Assembly (NCBI GenBank): GCA_037954665.1
Contig: JBBMOL010000071.1
Location: 3,591,441 to 3,655,440 of the forward strand
Direction of reading: 5' to 3'
DNA from: Laguncularia racemosa
Taxonomy: Eukaryota > Streptophyta > Magnoliopsida > Myrtales > Combretaceae
Length of the DNA stretch: 64,000 bases
Shown here: piece by piece, positions 1 to 13,400 of the stretch
How the letters are laid out: the number at the start of each line of letters is the position of its first letter
Numbering within the stretch: position 1 is the stretch's first letter
The notes under the pieces: generated by a model
What the model saw: the letters and a program-made list of their open reading frames with translations, nothing else
Databases searched by the model: none
Told to the model about the DNA's origin: nothing
Made by a program: the position numbers and the translations under genes

Positions 1-3000
1 GGAGCCTTATCACCATTGCTTGCTGTAGAACCATTACTAGAAGAAAATTTGAACATGGGAGTATTATGCTGTTCCTTCTGAGAACCAACTTTATCACCAA
101 AACTAAAGATTGGAGCGGCATTTGACTGCTTCTCTAAAGGAACACTGTCAGACACTGAGACTGGAGTGACTGATGCAACTGGCTGGAAAGTCATGCTGGT
201 GGCAGGTACACTTGAACTGCTAAAACTGTCACTCCTTGCAGGTACACTACTCTCAAGATCAGCCCTTCCCTTTGAGAAAGAAGAATAAAAAAGCTTTCCA
301 TCGGAAACTAATGAAGGTTTTTCCAAAGTTGGAGCCTCAGCAGCCATTTTCTTAGCCTCCATTTCAGGGGCTTCTTGCTTCTGTGTCTCAGTACCTGACA
401 CTGTAGGCGTAACTCCATTTGCAACCCCGTCATCATCCAGATCCAAGAAGTCCTGGGCATCAGAATTTCACCTTTACTACTTGTGAATTAGATTGGAAAA
501 GCAAAAGTACAAGCTTTTTAGGATAAATTAAAAGCTCAAAAAATCTTAATTAAATTTACTGTTCCATCTTCATGAGGCCAACCTCTTAATCCAGTAGGAA
601 TATAAATATTTCCTACAGAATTGAATTTCTAACAAGGCCCTCCCTAAAAAAATACATTTGGGAAGCATGAAGGAAACTAAATTGTGCGAGGGGAAAAAAC
701 AACCATTGATGTGAAAATGCTTTAGAAAAAAAGATACAAAGGACTCCCAAATAATAATGAGAAAGGGAAAAAAAACCTTTGCTCAGCATCACGAAAATTC
801 ACCAAATGGATTAAGAAAAAAGAAGAAGAAGAATTAGACAACAAAAAGATAACGAAAATTTACTAGGGGAGGATGTGACTACCTCAGCTGCATTCATTCT
901 GAATGCGCTTTTCTTTTCTTTTTGAGGATGGGTAACAACCACCATGCCACCATTTGAGACTGTGTCTTTTTTGCTGAGAAATCCATTCACTGCCAGAGGA
1001 ATATCAGAAGAGGCAGATAACTTTGACGGAACATCCTCTTCAGACTTCTCTTGCTTTTTGGAGGATGATTCTCCACTGTCATGCAACAATTTGCCAGATG
1101 AACCATCCAAACTACTATCACGAGCTACATCTAGAAACTTTGATGAATCAATATGCTCGAGGCTTCTTAATGCTTGTCCGTGCAACTTGGATGGTGACAA
1201 CTTGGCAGGTTCTTTGCCCTTTGCAGTAGCTATTTCGAGTTCTGGCAGCTTAACTTTCTTTGGCGATGCTATTTTATCAAGTTGCTGCAATATCTTAGAA
1301 GCCATCTCAATAGACTTAGAAGAAACAGAGACCATATTTTCATCGTTAGCCCGCCCATCTGTATATTTCTGCTTTGGTGCACCCATAGATGACAGCTTTT
1401 GTGTTGAAGATGGCAGTTGCTGTCCCTCTGAAGCTGCCAAGCCCCAGATCCTTTGAGATGACAGATTAGGCTTTTGGCGAGTTCTACGTATTGGACCAAA
1501 AGAACCAATGCTATCCTCAAAGACTGCACTACTCCTTTTCAAACCCTAGAAGAAGAGAAGAAGGCAAAGAAATTGGTATTTTGAGCTTCATACCGACAAA
1601 GACTAAGTAGAACAAGTGAATCTTGAATACCTTTGACCCAGAGGGTCCACTCTGATCCAATACCTGAGTTGCCAATGACAAGCCACCATACTGGCCTGTA
1701 CTTAGGCCAGTATTCTGCAAGAAAAGAAATCGATATTGGCAATGTAATCACCAAATTACGCAGTAATGTTGACATTTCTAGAATACCAACCTTGGAAGTA
1801 GCACTTTGGCGAATTCTTGAATATGGAGTTCTGGCCATGCTATATATTGCAGATCTGCCACGAGACCTTGGGGTTGTGTAATCATTATCATGAACTCCCT
1901 TGTATGCAACAGACTTTGGCACAAGTGATAGCATGGGTGATTTTGAAGGGCCAGGCAAAATGCTTAACGAGGTTGAATCTTCTCTCAGTGCTTGACTCCG
2001 CAGTCCTAATGCTGCTGGACCTACTTTTGAAGGCCTATGGCCCATATAAGCTTTTGCAAGCTCTGCTGGTGATGCGATGTCCTCATCAAGGACCTGAAAA
2101 CAATGGGGCCACTAAAGTTAAATATAAAGAGATATACAATGTCTTAACTTGTATATATAAAGGGAACAGTGGCAAATACTATTTTTTTAGAAAAAATAAA
2201 TAAAAAGGAATAAGGACAAGCGTAGGCACCTTCGAGTTTACAACATTATTCATCATTATCTGATCATCAGTCAATTTATCTTGCAGAGAGACAATGTGTA
2301 GTTCCTCTTGTCTGGTCAAAGGTAATACAGACTTCGAAGGCAAAACTTCATGCATCTTCCCTTCAGTCCCAACAGGTTCTTCAATAGTTCTAGCTTGGAG
2401 TAAAGCCGTCAGACGATCCATCTCAGCTCTGAGTAATGCATTCCAAAAATGGATGTTACAGATATGGATCATGTACACATGAACATGAAAACATTCAAAA
2501 CAAGACAAGCTACAATATCGATCAAATTATTTGACAAAATCAAAGTAGTTAGAACCAGACAAGCCCTCGACTCAAACAAGGCTAGAGGTTAAGGGTCAAA
2601 AGGGGGGGTAATAAAGTAATTAAGTTATTACATACATTTTAATTATTAATGATAAGAAATATCAAATTGCAAAATACATAACCCCCAAGGGTTGGCCTAA
2701 TGATTAAGGCTCAAGAGACCCTCACGACAACTTGCAAGAAGTCTTGAGTTTAAATATTTTGCTACTAAAAAAAGTTAAAATATTTGAAACAAAAATGCAG
2801 TCATGAAAAAGGCAAGGGAAGGATAACAAAACAACAGCTTGCCTGGTAAAAGTCTTCTGCTTCAAAATTTCCTCTAGCTGAGAAAGAGGATCGCTGCCGG
2901 AGCTTGAAATCACATTCTGATCTGCAGTAGTTGCTGCTTCCTGCTCTCTTGATACAATCATTGTCGAGGATTTTATCTAAAAAGAAACATGAATCAAAGA

Positions 3001-5203
3001 GTAAATAGAGCAAAAATCATCAAAGAAGAAAAGCAGTCGATATATGAAAAGAAGCTTCATTTTAAAGACTGCATTACTAGATAGAACTGCAAACAATTTG
3101 GCATACATGGTAAATCAACCCTTAGAAATTTTACAAATTCTTCCGATTACAAATTATGGGGAAGCAGTCAATACACGAAAAGAAATTTCATTTCAAAAAC
3201 TGCATTAGTAAATAAAACCGCAAACAAAAAGGAGATGTTCAATATACTCAGAAAATCAAACCTCAGAAATTTTGCAAGATGTATGAAATTCTGCCAACTA
3301 CAAAAAATAATTCTATGCTATCTCTACTCTACAAAGCCGTAACCATCACTAAATCCATATTGGCTGTAATGAATAGAGGAACTAAAACATGCAAGTACAG
3401 AAAGAAAGCAGTCATACGCCCAGTTTGTTCATCAAATCATTGCTAAATAAACTTTACATGTCAAGGAAGAAGAGTATTATTCATCTATTCTAAGTAAAAT
3501 TATCCTCATTTAAAAGGAATTTCAATTGGTACAAGCCACGGTAGTGTGACAAAGGTCCCTCTTGTCTTCTCACTACAAGCTTACTGCGAATAAGATGTGC
3601 TGAGTCTGGAATCAGTAATGTAGCAACAGATGCCATTTAAAAGGGTGCTAATTCTCAAAGAAAACACACATGTAACAGGAACATTCTTTTTTGTAGTAGC
3701 CTTATGCATCAGATAATTAAACAGATACGAAAAATTATTTTTGTGAAGCATACATGAGCATGCCACTGCCAAGTGCCAATTATCTTAGAACTAATGCAAG
3801 TTCATATTGAGCAAGTTGATTATCAAACCGAGCAAGATCAGATTATCACGTTCATTAACATTTGAGCGTGGCCTTTCAAAATATCTTAGTATGGATCCTT
3901 TCCAGAACTGGTTACTAAAAAATCATCTCACTGGACATACAACAAAGTTAACAAGGAAACTTACGGTGGGCACTGCCCCTTGCTGCTTGTCTACAAGCCC
4001 TGGATCTGCCTCTGAAAAATAAAGATGCATCCACAAAACATAAGTTAACTCATTGAAGAGTTCACTCTTATATACAAGAGATTAGTAGAAAGACGCCATT
4101 TCATTTAGAAAATTTTCTGCACCTCAACCAGATTCCAAATGAAAGTTCAATTGCAACACTAAATTGAGAGAAACAAAACAAGATGCTTTTATTTCACAAA
4201 TAAAAGCAGTATATTGATTACAATAACACAAAAGAACATGTAAAACAGGAAAACAAGTGCATCTTGGGGGATGGAAGCGTATCAAGATACAGTAATGGCA
4301 TTCAAAACAACAACTTTAATTGCTTTACGAGATTCTGTGACAGCCTCCGATACACAGAGTCCCATTACTGAATAACAAGGAAAAACTTTTGTTTTAATTT
4401 CTCAAAACCACTTTTATCAAATTCCTTTCACTGCTTCAACAACAGACTAGAGTGGAACCAATACAGAAGAAACCGCACATCCAAGTTGGTATTCTCAACT
4501 TTTTTTTTTTTTTTTGGACAAAGCGGTATTCTCAAATTTCCAAGCCTAAATTTGGAAGACTACGACCAATATACAATAGCTGCAGTGCAACAAGAGAATA
4601 ATTGAGCCTCCCAAAGCTTTCTAGAAGACAAGCACGCTACCTATCCATCTCTATATACCTTCTAACTTCTCACTCTTATTTCTCCCAATCTTCAATTACA
4701 ACTTCTAACTTAATCACAAATAAACCCAATTAAACCCCAAAAAGTAAACTTTTACCTCTCCAAATAATCTCTACTAACTCTTACGCATAATTAAATCTAA
4801 ATAGATAACCCACGCATTAAGAAAACCAAACAGAACCATAAACAAAATTTTAATCTTCACAATTATTAAACATAATAAAGAATCCTAACGTACCTGGCGG
4901 TTGATGAGGAGTTTGAGTGAGACGTTTACGAAATACCGAAGCGAAAAACTTATGAGCACTGGAAGTAATAAGTCTCTGAGCTGGATCCACAATCTTCCTT
5001 AGCCAGCCATTAATGTTACCATTACTGCTTCCAATCGTGCTAGAGTTTCGTAGAGTGGTCGGAGGACGATCGTACGGCGTCGTCTTGGGACGTCGATAGG
5101 GATTTCTTCGAAACTTGCCTCCTGCTCCGAGGCCGCCTTCATAGGGGTTGTTGTTGGTGGTGGCCGTAGTGGTGGTCGTGTTGTCTTCACGCGCCGTCGC
5201 CAT
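1..5203 (-). CDS. NUP1: Nuclear pore protein NUP1/NUP136 homologue (5' part, eight exons)
   Basis: Plant FG-nucleoporin of the nuclear basket, regarded as the functional counterpart of animal Nup153; it acts in mRNA export and nuclear shape (family knowledge). Exons on the minus strand: 5203-4894, 4011-3965, 2976-2843, 2428-2230, 2093-1791, 1714-1631, 1545-883 and 452 to beyond 1. Phases agree throughout: the first seven total 1740 nt (580 codons), and the last adds about 150 open codons to the edge. The N-terminus has a GGLGAGGKFR patch, then WLRKIVDPAQRLI, matching the conserved start of Arabidopsis NUP1. Further matches are LEEILKQKTFTR-AEMDRLTALL, EDIASPAELAKAYMG, RSRGRSAIYSMARTPYSR and EMASKILQQLDK. 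The FG-rich C-terminal half lies outside; only one FSFG is seen, near codon 700. The ATG at 5203 is the first in frame after a pyrimidine-rich leader. Identity rests on remembered homology but is very consistent. Confidence 0.93.
2429..2842 (-). other. GC-AG intron 3 of the NUP1 homologue
   Basis: The exon 3 donor reads CCAG|GCAAGC and the acceptor reads TTACTCAG|AGCTGAG. Joining there gives KTFTR-AEMDRL, which fits the family. No GT nearby keeps the frame, so this is a non-canonical GC-AG intron. The other six introns traced use GT-AG. Confidence 0.85.
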
Positions 5204-5340
5204 GAGAGGAAACAGCGAAAGCTTCGCGCTTTAAAGTTTGGAGAGATAGAGAGACAGGGAGAGAGAGAAGGGAATTAGGGTTTCGAAATGTTTGAATGTT
5301 AAGAGGAAAAGGAGAGAGAGCGAAAACGGTAAATGAATTT
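5204..5340 (-). promoter_or_regulatory. 5' leader and proximal promoter of NUP1
   Basis: Read on the minus strand this is a CT-rich tract (runs of CTCTCT at 5243-5268 and 5310-5320), the Y-patch type of composition common at plant core promoters. A telo-box AAACCCTAA lies at 5283-5275, an element often found in leaders of housekeeping genes. No clear TATA box is seen. The start site cannot be placed from sequence alone. Confidence 0.5.
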
Positions 5341-5649
5341 TTATTTTTTATTTTTTAATTTTTAATTAAAATTTGTTAAATAATGAGCAAGTGTAGTTTA
5401 GGGGTCGAACTGCATACGATGTGTCTTGGAAATGATAAAGAGAATGGGTTGTCGCTTTTGGTGAAATGACAGGCAATTGATGTCCGTCGACTGTGGGAGG
5501 CAGAACTTTTATAATGAGCGGCTGGGGAGATGGGAATAGAACGAAGGAAATTTGGTGATTTTTTCTTTTTTCTTTTGTTAAGGAAATTCATGAAAATTTT
5601 TCATTCCATTAAATTGAAGAATAAATGATGGGTAAATTTCTATATGGTA
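5341..5649. other. Upstream intergenic DNA
   Basis: AT-rich sequence upstream of NUP1 with no convincing ORF, repeat or RNA gene. The short ORF on the minus strand at 5591-5376 has no recognisable family and no exon signals. Confidence 0.5.
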
Positions 5650-5990
5650 GTATTTGGATTATAATACTAGAATATATAAAGAGAATTAAATAGCACAAAA
5701 TAAAAGAAATAGGATAGTATAATTCTCTTGTACCATATTTGGTATGTATGGTATCAGATAAGAATTTTTATAATATTCATTATTTAAATATATATAATAT
5801 AGTACTAAATATGATAAATAAAGTAATAAATATATTTTTTATATTTTTTCCTAATGAATTTGATTTTTATACCATATTTTAGATTATATAAAATTTAAAT
5901 ATTTTATCTAATACTTTAGAATTATTTTTGTCCAGTAACTAAGAAAATATGTAAACTAAATAAAGGACAAAATATTTTATCCAGTCTAGA
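5650..5990 (-). repeat. Diverged inverted copy of the 611 bp repeat unit
   Basis: Read in reverse complement this matches the second half of the unit repeated in tandem at 21092-22900. Shared blocks include ggacaaaatattttatcc, taaataaaggacaaaat, taccatattt and aattaaatagcacaaaa, in the same order. The copy is clearly diverged and about 15 kb from the array, so the unit is a dispersed repeat and not only a local satellite. Confidence 0.7.
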
Positions 5991-7210
5991 AGCACAAATT
6001 TTTTACAACCAAACAAAACTTATATCTTTAACATTATTAATATATATATTGATAAATAGCATGCATTCTTTTTATTGTTTTATAATCTTTAAAAATATGC
6101 TTGTATTTAAAAATTTATAGAGAAATGGAGTCATATTTTAAAATTTTAAATTCCACACACATCACTAATAGTTTTATGTGATATGGTTTAAAAATTTTAT
6201 GTTATTGTAATGCGAGTTAAAATAAAAGCCACTATAGCCAACATTATATAATTTTTTTTTCCAACTAAAATACAATAGGTTTGATGATCCCCATAAAATA
6301 TATAGTTTAGAATAACAAAGAATTGATGAGTAATAAAAAGCATCACAAAAATATAACCATTCTTTTAGGCAAATAAAAACCTTATTTCACTATACTAGAT
6401 TAGGAAATAAAAATATTTAAATCCTCACACCCTATGTAAATCTTTCTTCTTCTTTTTTCTATAGAACAATATACTTTATTGAAAGACCATAACAAGAACT
6501 AGTCCCATACAAAGAAAAAGGAAAAATAATCCAATAATGCTCACTACATTATATGTAGTTAAATTAAACATATGAGAGGGTCAATTCTAGTCCGCAAACC
6601 AACCTAGCTGGTTTAGGCCTTTGAACAAGTTTGAATGTGGAATTAGCCCGATGAGTAGGAACCATCTAGCCAACGGTTTGAAGGTTGAGTTACATTATAC
6701 AACTCGAAAAACTGGCAAGCCTTGAATCAACTCGTAAACTCACTAGTTTATGTATGAATTGAACCGAAAAGTTAGGTCATCCTTAATACAACCATCAATT
6801 AAAAAAAAAAAAAACTTCATAGGGCCGATCCAGGGCCTGAATCGACCCATGAACCATCAAGACAAGGGAATCGACTTGGCCCTTCCTCCCTTGAGTCGAT
6901 TCTGGTTCCACCTCCCACTGACCTTTGATTAAGCGGTTCCAGGCCAGTTCCGAACCAGCCCCATGTCTTAAATTATCTAAATAACAATCGTGATAGTATA
7001 AAGAGCATTAAAAGAGGATAAGAAACAAAAAAATATATAGTCATTAAAAATTGACAATCTATCAAGAATAATGAGAAGCAATAAGCATATGCCATATGTG
7101 TTAGTAGCTTGCTATTGACTTAGAGAATAAATGTATATGAATCAAGTAAACTCGAGCTTATTAATTAATAGGATCATTGAGACCAAGTAATGGTATATGA
7201 CTACTCGATT
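5991..7210. other. AT-rich intergenic DNA with a repeat-like patch
   Basis: Mostly AT-rich with no coding signal. The patch at about 6560-6960 is richer in GC and has the style of a decayed hAT-type MITE (ggttccaggccagttccgaaccag near 6935). Its ends cannot be defined, so no element is called. Confidence 0.4.
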
Positions 7211-7212
7211 AT

Positions 7213-7250
<38 letters not shown>

Positions 7251-7258
7251 ATATATAT
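7211..7258. repeat. (TA)n microsatellite
   Basis: An almost uninterrupted TA dinucleotide tract of about 48 bp with a single TT break near 7239. Confidence 0.95.
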
Positions 7259-7269
7259 GTATGTATAGT

Positions 7270-7282
7270 TGGTATCAGAGCC
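7270..7282 (+). other. Initiator-Met tRNA primer-binding-site-like motif
   Basis: The sequence tggtatcagagcc is the usual plant LTR-retrotransposon PBS, complementary to the 3' end of tRNA-iMet, and equals the PBS of the two gypsy elements in this window. A purine-rich ccaaggggggag follows directly, like a polypurine tract. No LTR is visible on either side; it may be a remnant of a very short (TRIM-like) element. Confidence 0.4.
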
Positions 7283-7298
7283 AAGGGGGGAGTATATA

Positions 7299-7380
7299 GT
7301 TAGGTTTGAATAAAATTGGACAATCGAATTTCCTTTTGATCCGGACTCCGGATCCTAAAATAATTTTATTCAAACCTAAC
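7299..7380. repeat. Perfect 19 bp inverted repeat with nested hairpin
   Basis: Arms gttaggtttgaataaaatt (7299-7317) and its exact reverse complement (7362-7380) enclose 44 bp. Inside is a second perfect hairpin, gatccgga-c-tccggatc (7338-7354). Exact arms suggest a recent fold-back element or selection for structure. No target duplication was found. Confidence 0.85.
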
Positions 7381-9777
7381 AAGAGGTTTTTGATTGAGAA
7401 ATTGAATTGAAGGTTGGCTGAGTGATGAATGTGCTTATTTTCGTGATGTTGCTTGGCTGATTAAGATATAATGGTAAGCAAAGTATAGTAGTAGTAACAG
7501 TCAATTATGGGACACTTCTAATATGTAAAGCAGGTGTTGAAATTGTGCATAATATGGTTATGTATAATATATTTGGATGAAAAAGTTAAATAACTTATTC
7601 CCAAATTGTATTTTTTTGTTTTTGTTTTTCCTAATGTGAAATACATTTAAAATCACCAAATAAGGTACATTGGTATTTTTTATTATATTCTCAATTTATT
7701 ACTAAAATTAATGTGGTGAAATAAATATTGAAATAGTTATTCTCAATAATAGAAATTTATATAAAGTAAATAATAAAACATGAATTTATAAACTATTATT
7801 AGTAATAGTTATTATTAAAAAATAAATTTTTTGGTGTTTATTATATTTTAAAAGGTAAATGAGCCATAATGAAAAAAAATGAAAAACCAGTACACGAAAA
7901 ATCATAGTATGTGAAGATAAATTCAATATACTTGTAAATTAAAAAGTTGTATTCAATGTTGTCACAAGATTCGTTACCAAAATCAATAATTCATAAAATA
8001 CTAACGAAATTAACTAATATCCATATTTAATAAGGCCTTTTGACAAAGAAAATAGTCCCTTTTTTCATGGAAGATGATTAAGAAAAAAGGAAATGCTTAA
8101 CAATCCACAAATGGGTATGAAGGTATATATATATAGAGAGAGAGAGAGGGGAATGATATCAAAGCCAATGCGTCTCCAAGTGAAATCTTCAAGCTTAATT
8201 ATTACTCTCTTCTTCAATTTGTAGTTATATGTATATACGTGTTGATGTGTGGTTCTTACTTTCTAACTTAATGATGACAAAAGCCAAACATGCTTGCCAT
8301 TGCCAACATCATTCGTTTCCCTTTATTGCTGTTTAGGTAGGGCAAATAGTAGATTTTTTCGTTGTAGTTTTTGGCGTCAACGATATCTTTATGGCCAATG
8401 GTAAGTTTATGTCATGGCCATTAATCATTTTATAGTTTAGTGATATAAATAAAATTAGTCATTCAATAGAATGATCAAATTTTTCTTTTTTTTTTAAATT
8501 GTAATATAATAGTATTTAGGGAAAAAAAAAGCAAAGGAAATAGAAGCAAATAACAGTAACAACTTTTTGATTGCATACCCTACAGTGCTTTGAAATGTTT
8601 TTTTTTTTTTTTTTGAAGAATGGGTACTTAATGCACCCGCAGAGAGAACTAGAGAAGCCAAGTTAAAATCCACCAAGGAGGACTTATATTTAGTTTTTCA
8701 TAGCATAATATTATCTAATAAGATTGGAAACAAAAAAAAGGTCGAAATATTTATAGTTTTCAGGATTGAATGGATGATATAGTCCTTTTGAGGAGCGTTT
8801 TGATAATCCATAAAGATGTACATATCATGCAAAGTGCAAAATCCTCATGCAATTTGTCCTGTGGGTTTTACTTTATTCCTTGCTAATGTCACCATTATGT
8901 TTATCGTTCGTCATCTTGAAAGGCTTTTCTTCTTAATCTCTTTGTAGTTCCCAACAGTTAAAATCGGAGAATATGGGGGTAACTTCGGCTCTTCCATGTT
9001 GCCGACATTTTGCATCCATTTCACTATGAATTCGGAATGAAAGTGTGATTTTAAATTATATTTCATTTTTCATATTTTGAAGTATTTTTAAATGTTGAAA
9101 TCGTAATTATTTAAAATTAGTGATTTCGATTTCGAAACGGAACCCAATTCTTCCTTTGAAAAAAGATCACAATTTCATTTCTCCTTCTTTAATAAAAATT
9201 TACCTAAATATATCCTTTACCCTTCAACATGTATATTAATGACCTCCACAAGTTAGTGGCATTTTTTATAAATGCCAATATTTACACATTCCATTTCATT
9301 TTGATTAGTTGAAAACAAATATAATATTGGAATAAAATGAATAATTCTATATTTTATTTTATTTCAGATTATTTCTGCATACCTTATATTAGATAATTTT
9401 TAAGTGTCATTATTATTGTTAGTAAGTCCTATTCGATTTACCGAGAATAGCCTTTTTGATGAAGTCGTTAAACAATGGCAAAAGGTGTATAAGAAATTTT
9501 GATTGGATCAAATATTTACTAAATGATTGTGAAACTAAAAGAAATTCTCTTAATAATATAAATAGACATTGAGATAGAAGATATAGATACACGTAATGCT
9601 ATAGATTATATAGTGTATAATTATTATGTCAGAAATAATTAGCGGATATTGTACCTATAAGTACTAAAAAAAATGGTAAATAATTTGATATTGTAATTCT
9701 AATTTTCATATCTTCTTTATTCATTTATCACTATAATTGTGACTACGTGAATAACTAACCATCCCTAAAAAGTAAGG
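7381..9777. other. Intergenic DNA, nothing coding recognised
   Basis: AT-rich sequence with scattered poly(A) and poly(T) runs and a compound microsatellite (TA)n(GA)n at 8124-8148. The longest minus-strand ORF (8676-8494) shows no family and a Lys run from a poly(T) tract. No RNA gene recognised. Confidence 0.5.
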
Positions 9778-10446
9778 TAGGGGATAAAGGTGGGCACGGC
9801 TTAGTTCAATTTGGTTTATCTCTCGAACTGAATCAAATCATATATTACGGTTTAATTTTTTTTCCTAACTCAAACCTAACCGTAAGATTCGGTTTATAAT
9901 TACTTCGAATATATATAAAAAAAAATTGGTTTGATTCTGTTCACATTTGAAGCATTTTTATATATGTTATTAATTTTTTTTATATACAAGTTAATAATCA
10001 TGAAAAATTATAGTTGACATAAAAATATTTAATTTATCATAATCTTTTTGATATCACTCACCGTGTAAAATACTTATTTTATACATTTTAAAAAGTTTTG
10101 TTATCTCTCTCAAAATTATTATCATTTATATATTAGTTAATAAGCAAAAAATACGAAATAAAAAAGATAGTAATTTACTTAATGAAAATCAAATAAGAGA
10201 AATAAATAAATAAACAATATAGAATTCTCTTTTTTAGTTATATATTCTCTAAATTTTCACTATCATTTTTTTTTTTAATTTCTCACGGTTTGATTCCAGT
10301 TTGTAATTTTTTAAAACCTAAAAAAAAATCGTTGAATTTGACTCATAAATTTTTCAAACCTTAAGAAAAAAAAAATCAAACCTAATTTGCAATTCAATTA
10401 GATTAGATTCGAGATTACAATTCCGTTGATTTTTTTTCCATCCCTA
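9778..10446. mobile_element. Possible hAT-type MITE
   Basis: The left edge reads taggggataaaggtgggcac and the right edge, read inward on the other strand, taggaatgg-like (ccatcccta at 10438-10446). Both ends are followed by tracts of the ggtttgattc/caaaccg style typical of plant non-autonomous hAT elements. The flanking 8 bp do not match exactly, so the ends are tentative. No coding content. Confidence 0.3.
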
Positions 10447-13400
10447 GTAGGAGTATAGTTTCCATAAAAAGAGTGAATTTTCCAACATTATCTTTTCATG
10501 AATTATTTTCTTATGAAGAAAAGTAAAACATAAGTTCTTTATTTTAATTTTGAAAAGAAAAGTTTTACTAACACTAAGACAAAAACAACTTTAACTACTT
10601 TAATGATATTAATAACAAAATTATAAGGATGGTTGGGATGGGGTTGAATTTAGCTTATGCGAAAAGGTGAGTCTAAGGTTTACAACTGATAAATTTAATG
10701 AGGAATGGTAATCTCATGGTTTTCCAGTATTTAATGAATGAAAATAATAAAATGGATATGGATGAATCTATGAGTTGGATATTATGCACTAATCATGTAA
10801 ACTAGGGTTAATTGAATCCTATAATCAATATAATGTACAATTATAGGAAATAATCATATCATTAAAGAGGAATTGATATGACACATAGGTCTTGAAAATT
10901 GTTATACGCTACAATCTCACAAGAGATTGATAAGTACAGGTATTCATCACAATTCACAAATAGATTAAAAAAATCATACTAATAACATCAAATTATCATT
11001 AATCCATAATAGACATAACAGCAAAGTCTCAATCTATGGTAAAAAGTACAATCAAAGCCTATTTATAAGTATAAAACACTAGGAGCAAGTAAATAACCCC
11101 ATTTTACATGGTACATACTCATACGTTATTCAACTAGGTAGGTTCTGAGTAGGCATTGAGAATTATCGGATATGTTATGTGTGTAGATTTTCTAAAACCT
11201 ACTCCCATAAGATATGAGATCTCCTTACCATGTACCCACAAAAAAAAAAACCTATATTTTAAAATATAAAGATATAGGTTCCAAGGTTACATATACCTAT
11301 CATATAAAAAATTATTAAATAATATAAATAAATAAATAATAACCTTATATTTTTTTGGCTAATAAATATTTTAGTATAAAGTAAAATAAAAGAACATAGG
11401 CTCATAAGTTAATAACCTAAATAGATAAACTAATATCGCTTTTCTCACTTTACATTTTTTATTTTTCTCTTATTCTTTCCCATTTTTCTTTCTAACTTTA
11501 CATTTTTTATTCTTTCTCTTTGTTTTTTCCTATTTTGTTAAGTAGTCTAGTCACATAAATTTGAAATAATGAAGAAAGGAAAATTACTTTTTTAATTTTA
11601 TAGGTTTTACTATAAGTTTCATTAGTTTCATATTTAAAGAATTTGTAATATCATATATAAATTACTTTTTCAATGTTATATAAACTTAAAATTTATACCA
11701 CAAAGCACAATACCCTATAAGTTTTATAGGTATAAGGTGGTTCTAAGGTGTTACAAATAGGTTTTAATTTCAAAATGTAGAAATTTGTACCCCATAGAGT
11801 AGAGTATGGATGGAGTCCCATACTCTATCCACCATACACCCACTTACCCCAATAAAATAAAACACGAATGAGTAAAAATTGCTAAGGACATAACAATAAG
11901 AGAAAACACAAGAAAATACCATATAACTAAGATAACTAAAAAGACTCAGATCGATGGTTCACTAAACGTCAATAGAGAACATGATCAATGGATCACCAAT
12001 AATCAACCATATATACCTATCTTGTTAGAATTGATTTTGTGTTCCTTTGACCCACTACCAACTTAACCACAAACTTATCCGAGTCATTATAAAGGCCATG
12101 TTGCGACCTTAAGCTAATACAAAGATCATGTTGCAAATTATTACTAGACCAACTACAAGAGTTATGTTGCAAGTTTTTACCAAGCAACAATAAGGACTTA
12201 TTTTGATTAAGTAGCTTTAGGTTAGTACTCCTATCTTTCTGTTCACTTATACTTTTAAGTTGATTGTCACTTGTATTCTAAACTCGATATATAACATTAA
12301 GGAAAACTTGCACTTAAATTATAATACTCATGACCTTAAGTATAAGCCAATAGTCTTCCCTTGTTGAATTACTAGCTAGTTTTTAAATGCATGATAATGT
12401 AACAAAGTATGCTTGTGACATGACATACATAAAGATATTCACATCTTATAACAAATTCATATATTCAATGGTCACAAATCTCACATTTGCTCCACATACT
12501 AATAGTGCTATGTAATCAATAACTAGTATGCTTTGCTCATTTCTCCATTCAACTATTCAACAATAACACATTATAAAACGTTACTCAATAAATCAATTTG
12601 AAGCTTTCAATCACAATCTAATCAAGGAACCTTTTGTAATAGTCACGATAAGTGATTACATGGAAGTACACAGACAACATAAGAGTTGTTGTACACCATT
12701 GCAACCACTTCATAACCACAAATTACATGATAGGAATACTCACATGGCTTAAGTAATCCCTTTATTTCACGTATTTAGATGAGCCTATTGTATATATACA
12801 TTTCCTTAAATCAATATATGATAGCTAAAAAAAGTACAATATAAATTTACTATTTTGTATGTCCACTCTTATATATCAACTTTCAACAGCTATATCTTTT
12901 GTTGTATTCATATAATTTGTCTGTATTGCACTTAACACTTCATTATTTATGATAATTCTCATAATTCCAAACCTGACTAGATCACTTGCTACACTAAAAC
13001 ATCAAGTTATAATCATCAAGACATCATAAATATCATAAAATTGATTTCCAATTGCAATTTAGGCCATTATACTAGCTATTTATGTAATAATTAGTGAGTT
13101 ATCTCAATTAATTTCACCAAATTTTCTACAAGCTCAAAAATTATAGAGATTAAAACTGCAAATTCCCACTATCAAATTAATTCATCTCCTATAATTGTTA
13201 AATTACTTTTTTAGCCTCAAAATTATAGATAATTACAAAAATAATCAAACATATGTACATAATTACATGGGAATATTTCTTATACCATTTATAGCCTCCA
13301 AAAATCATAATCCACCAAATCCATGAAATAATTTCATGAAAATCTAATAATTTTATTAATTTTCAAAAACTGTTAGTTTCATAAAACAAAATCTAATAAA

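Noticed and set aside
944..1456. 170-codon ORF on the plus strand
   Set aside because: It is the antisense of NUP1 exon 7, which has the correct homology and splice sites on the minus strand.
12090..12170. Three atgttgca motifs at about 30-40 bp spacing
   Set aside because: Too degenerate to call a tandem repeat.
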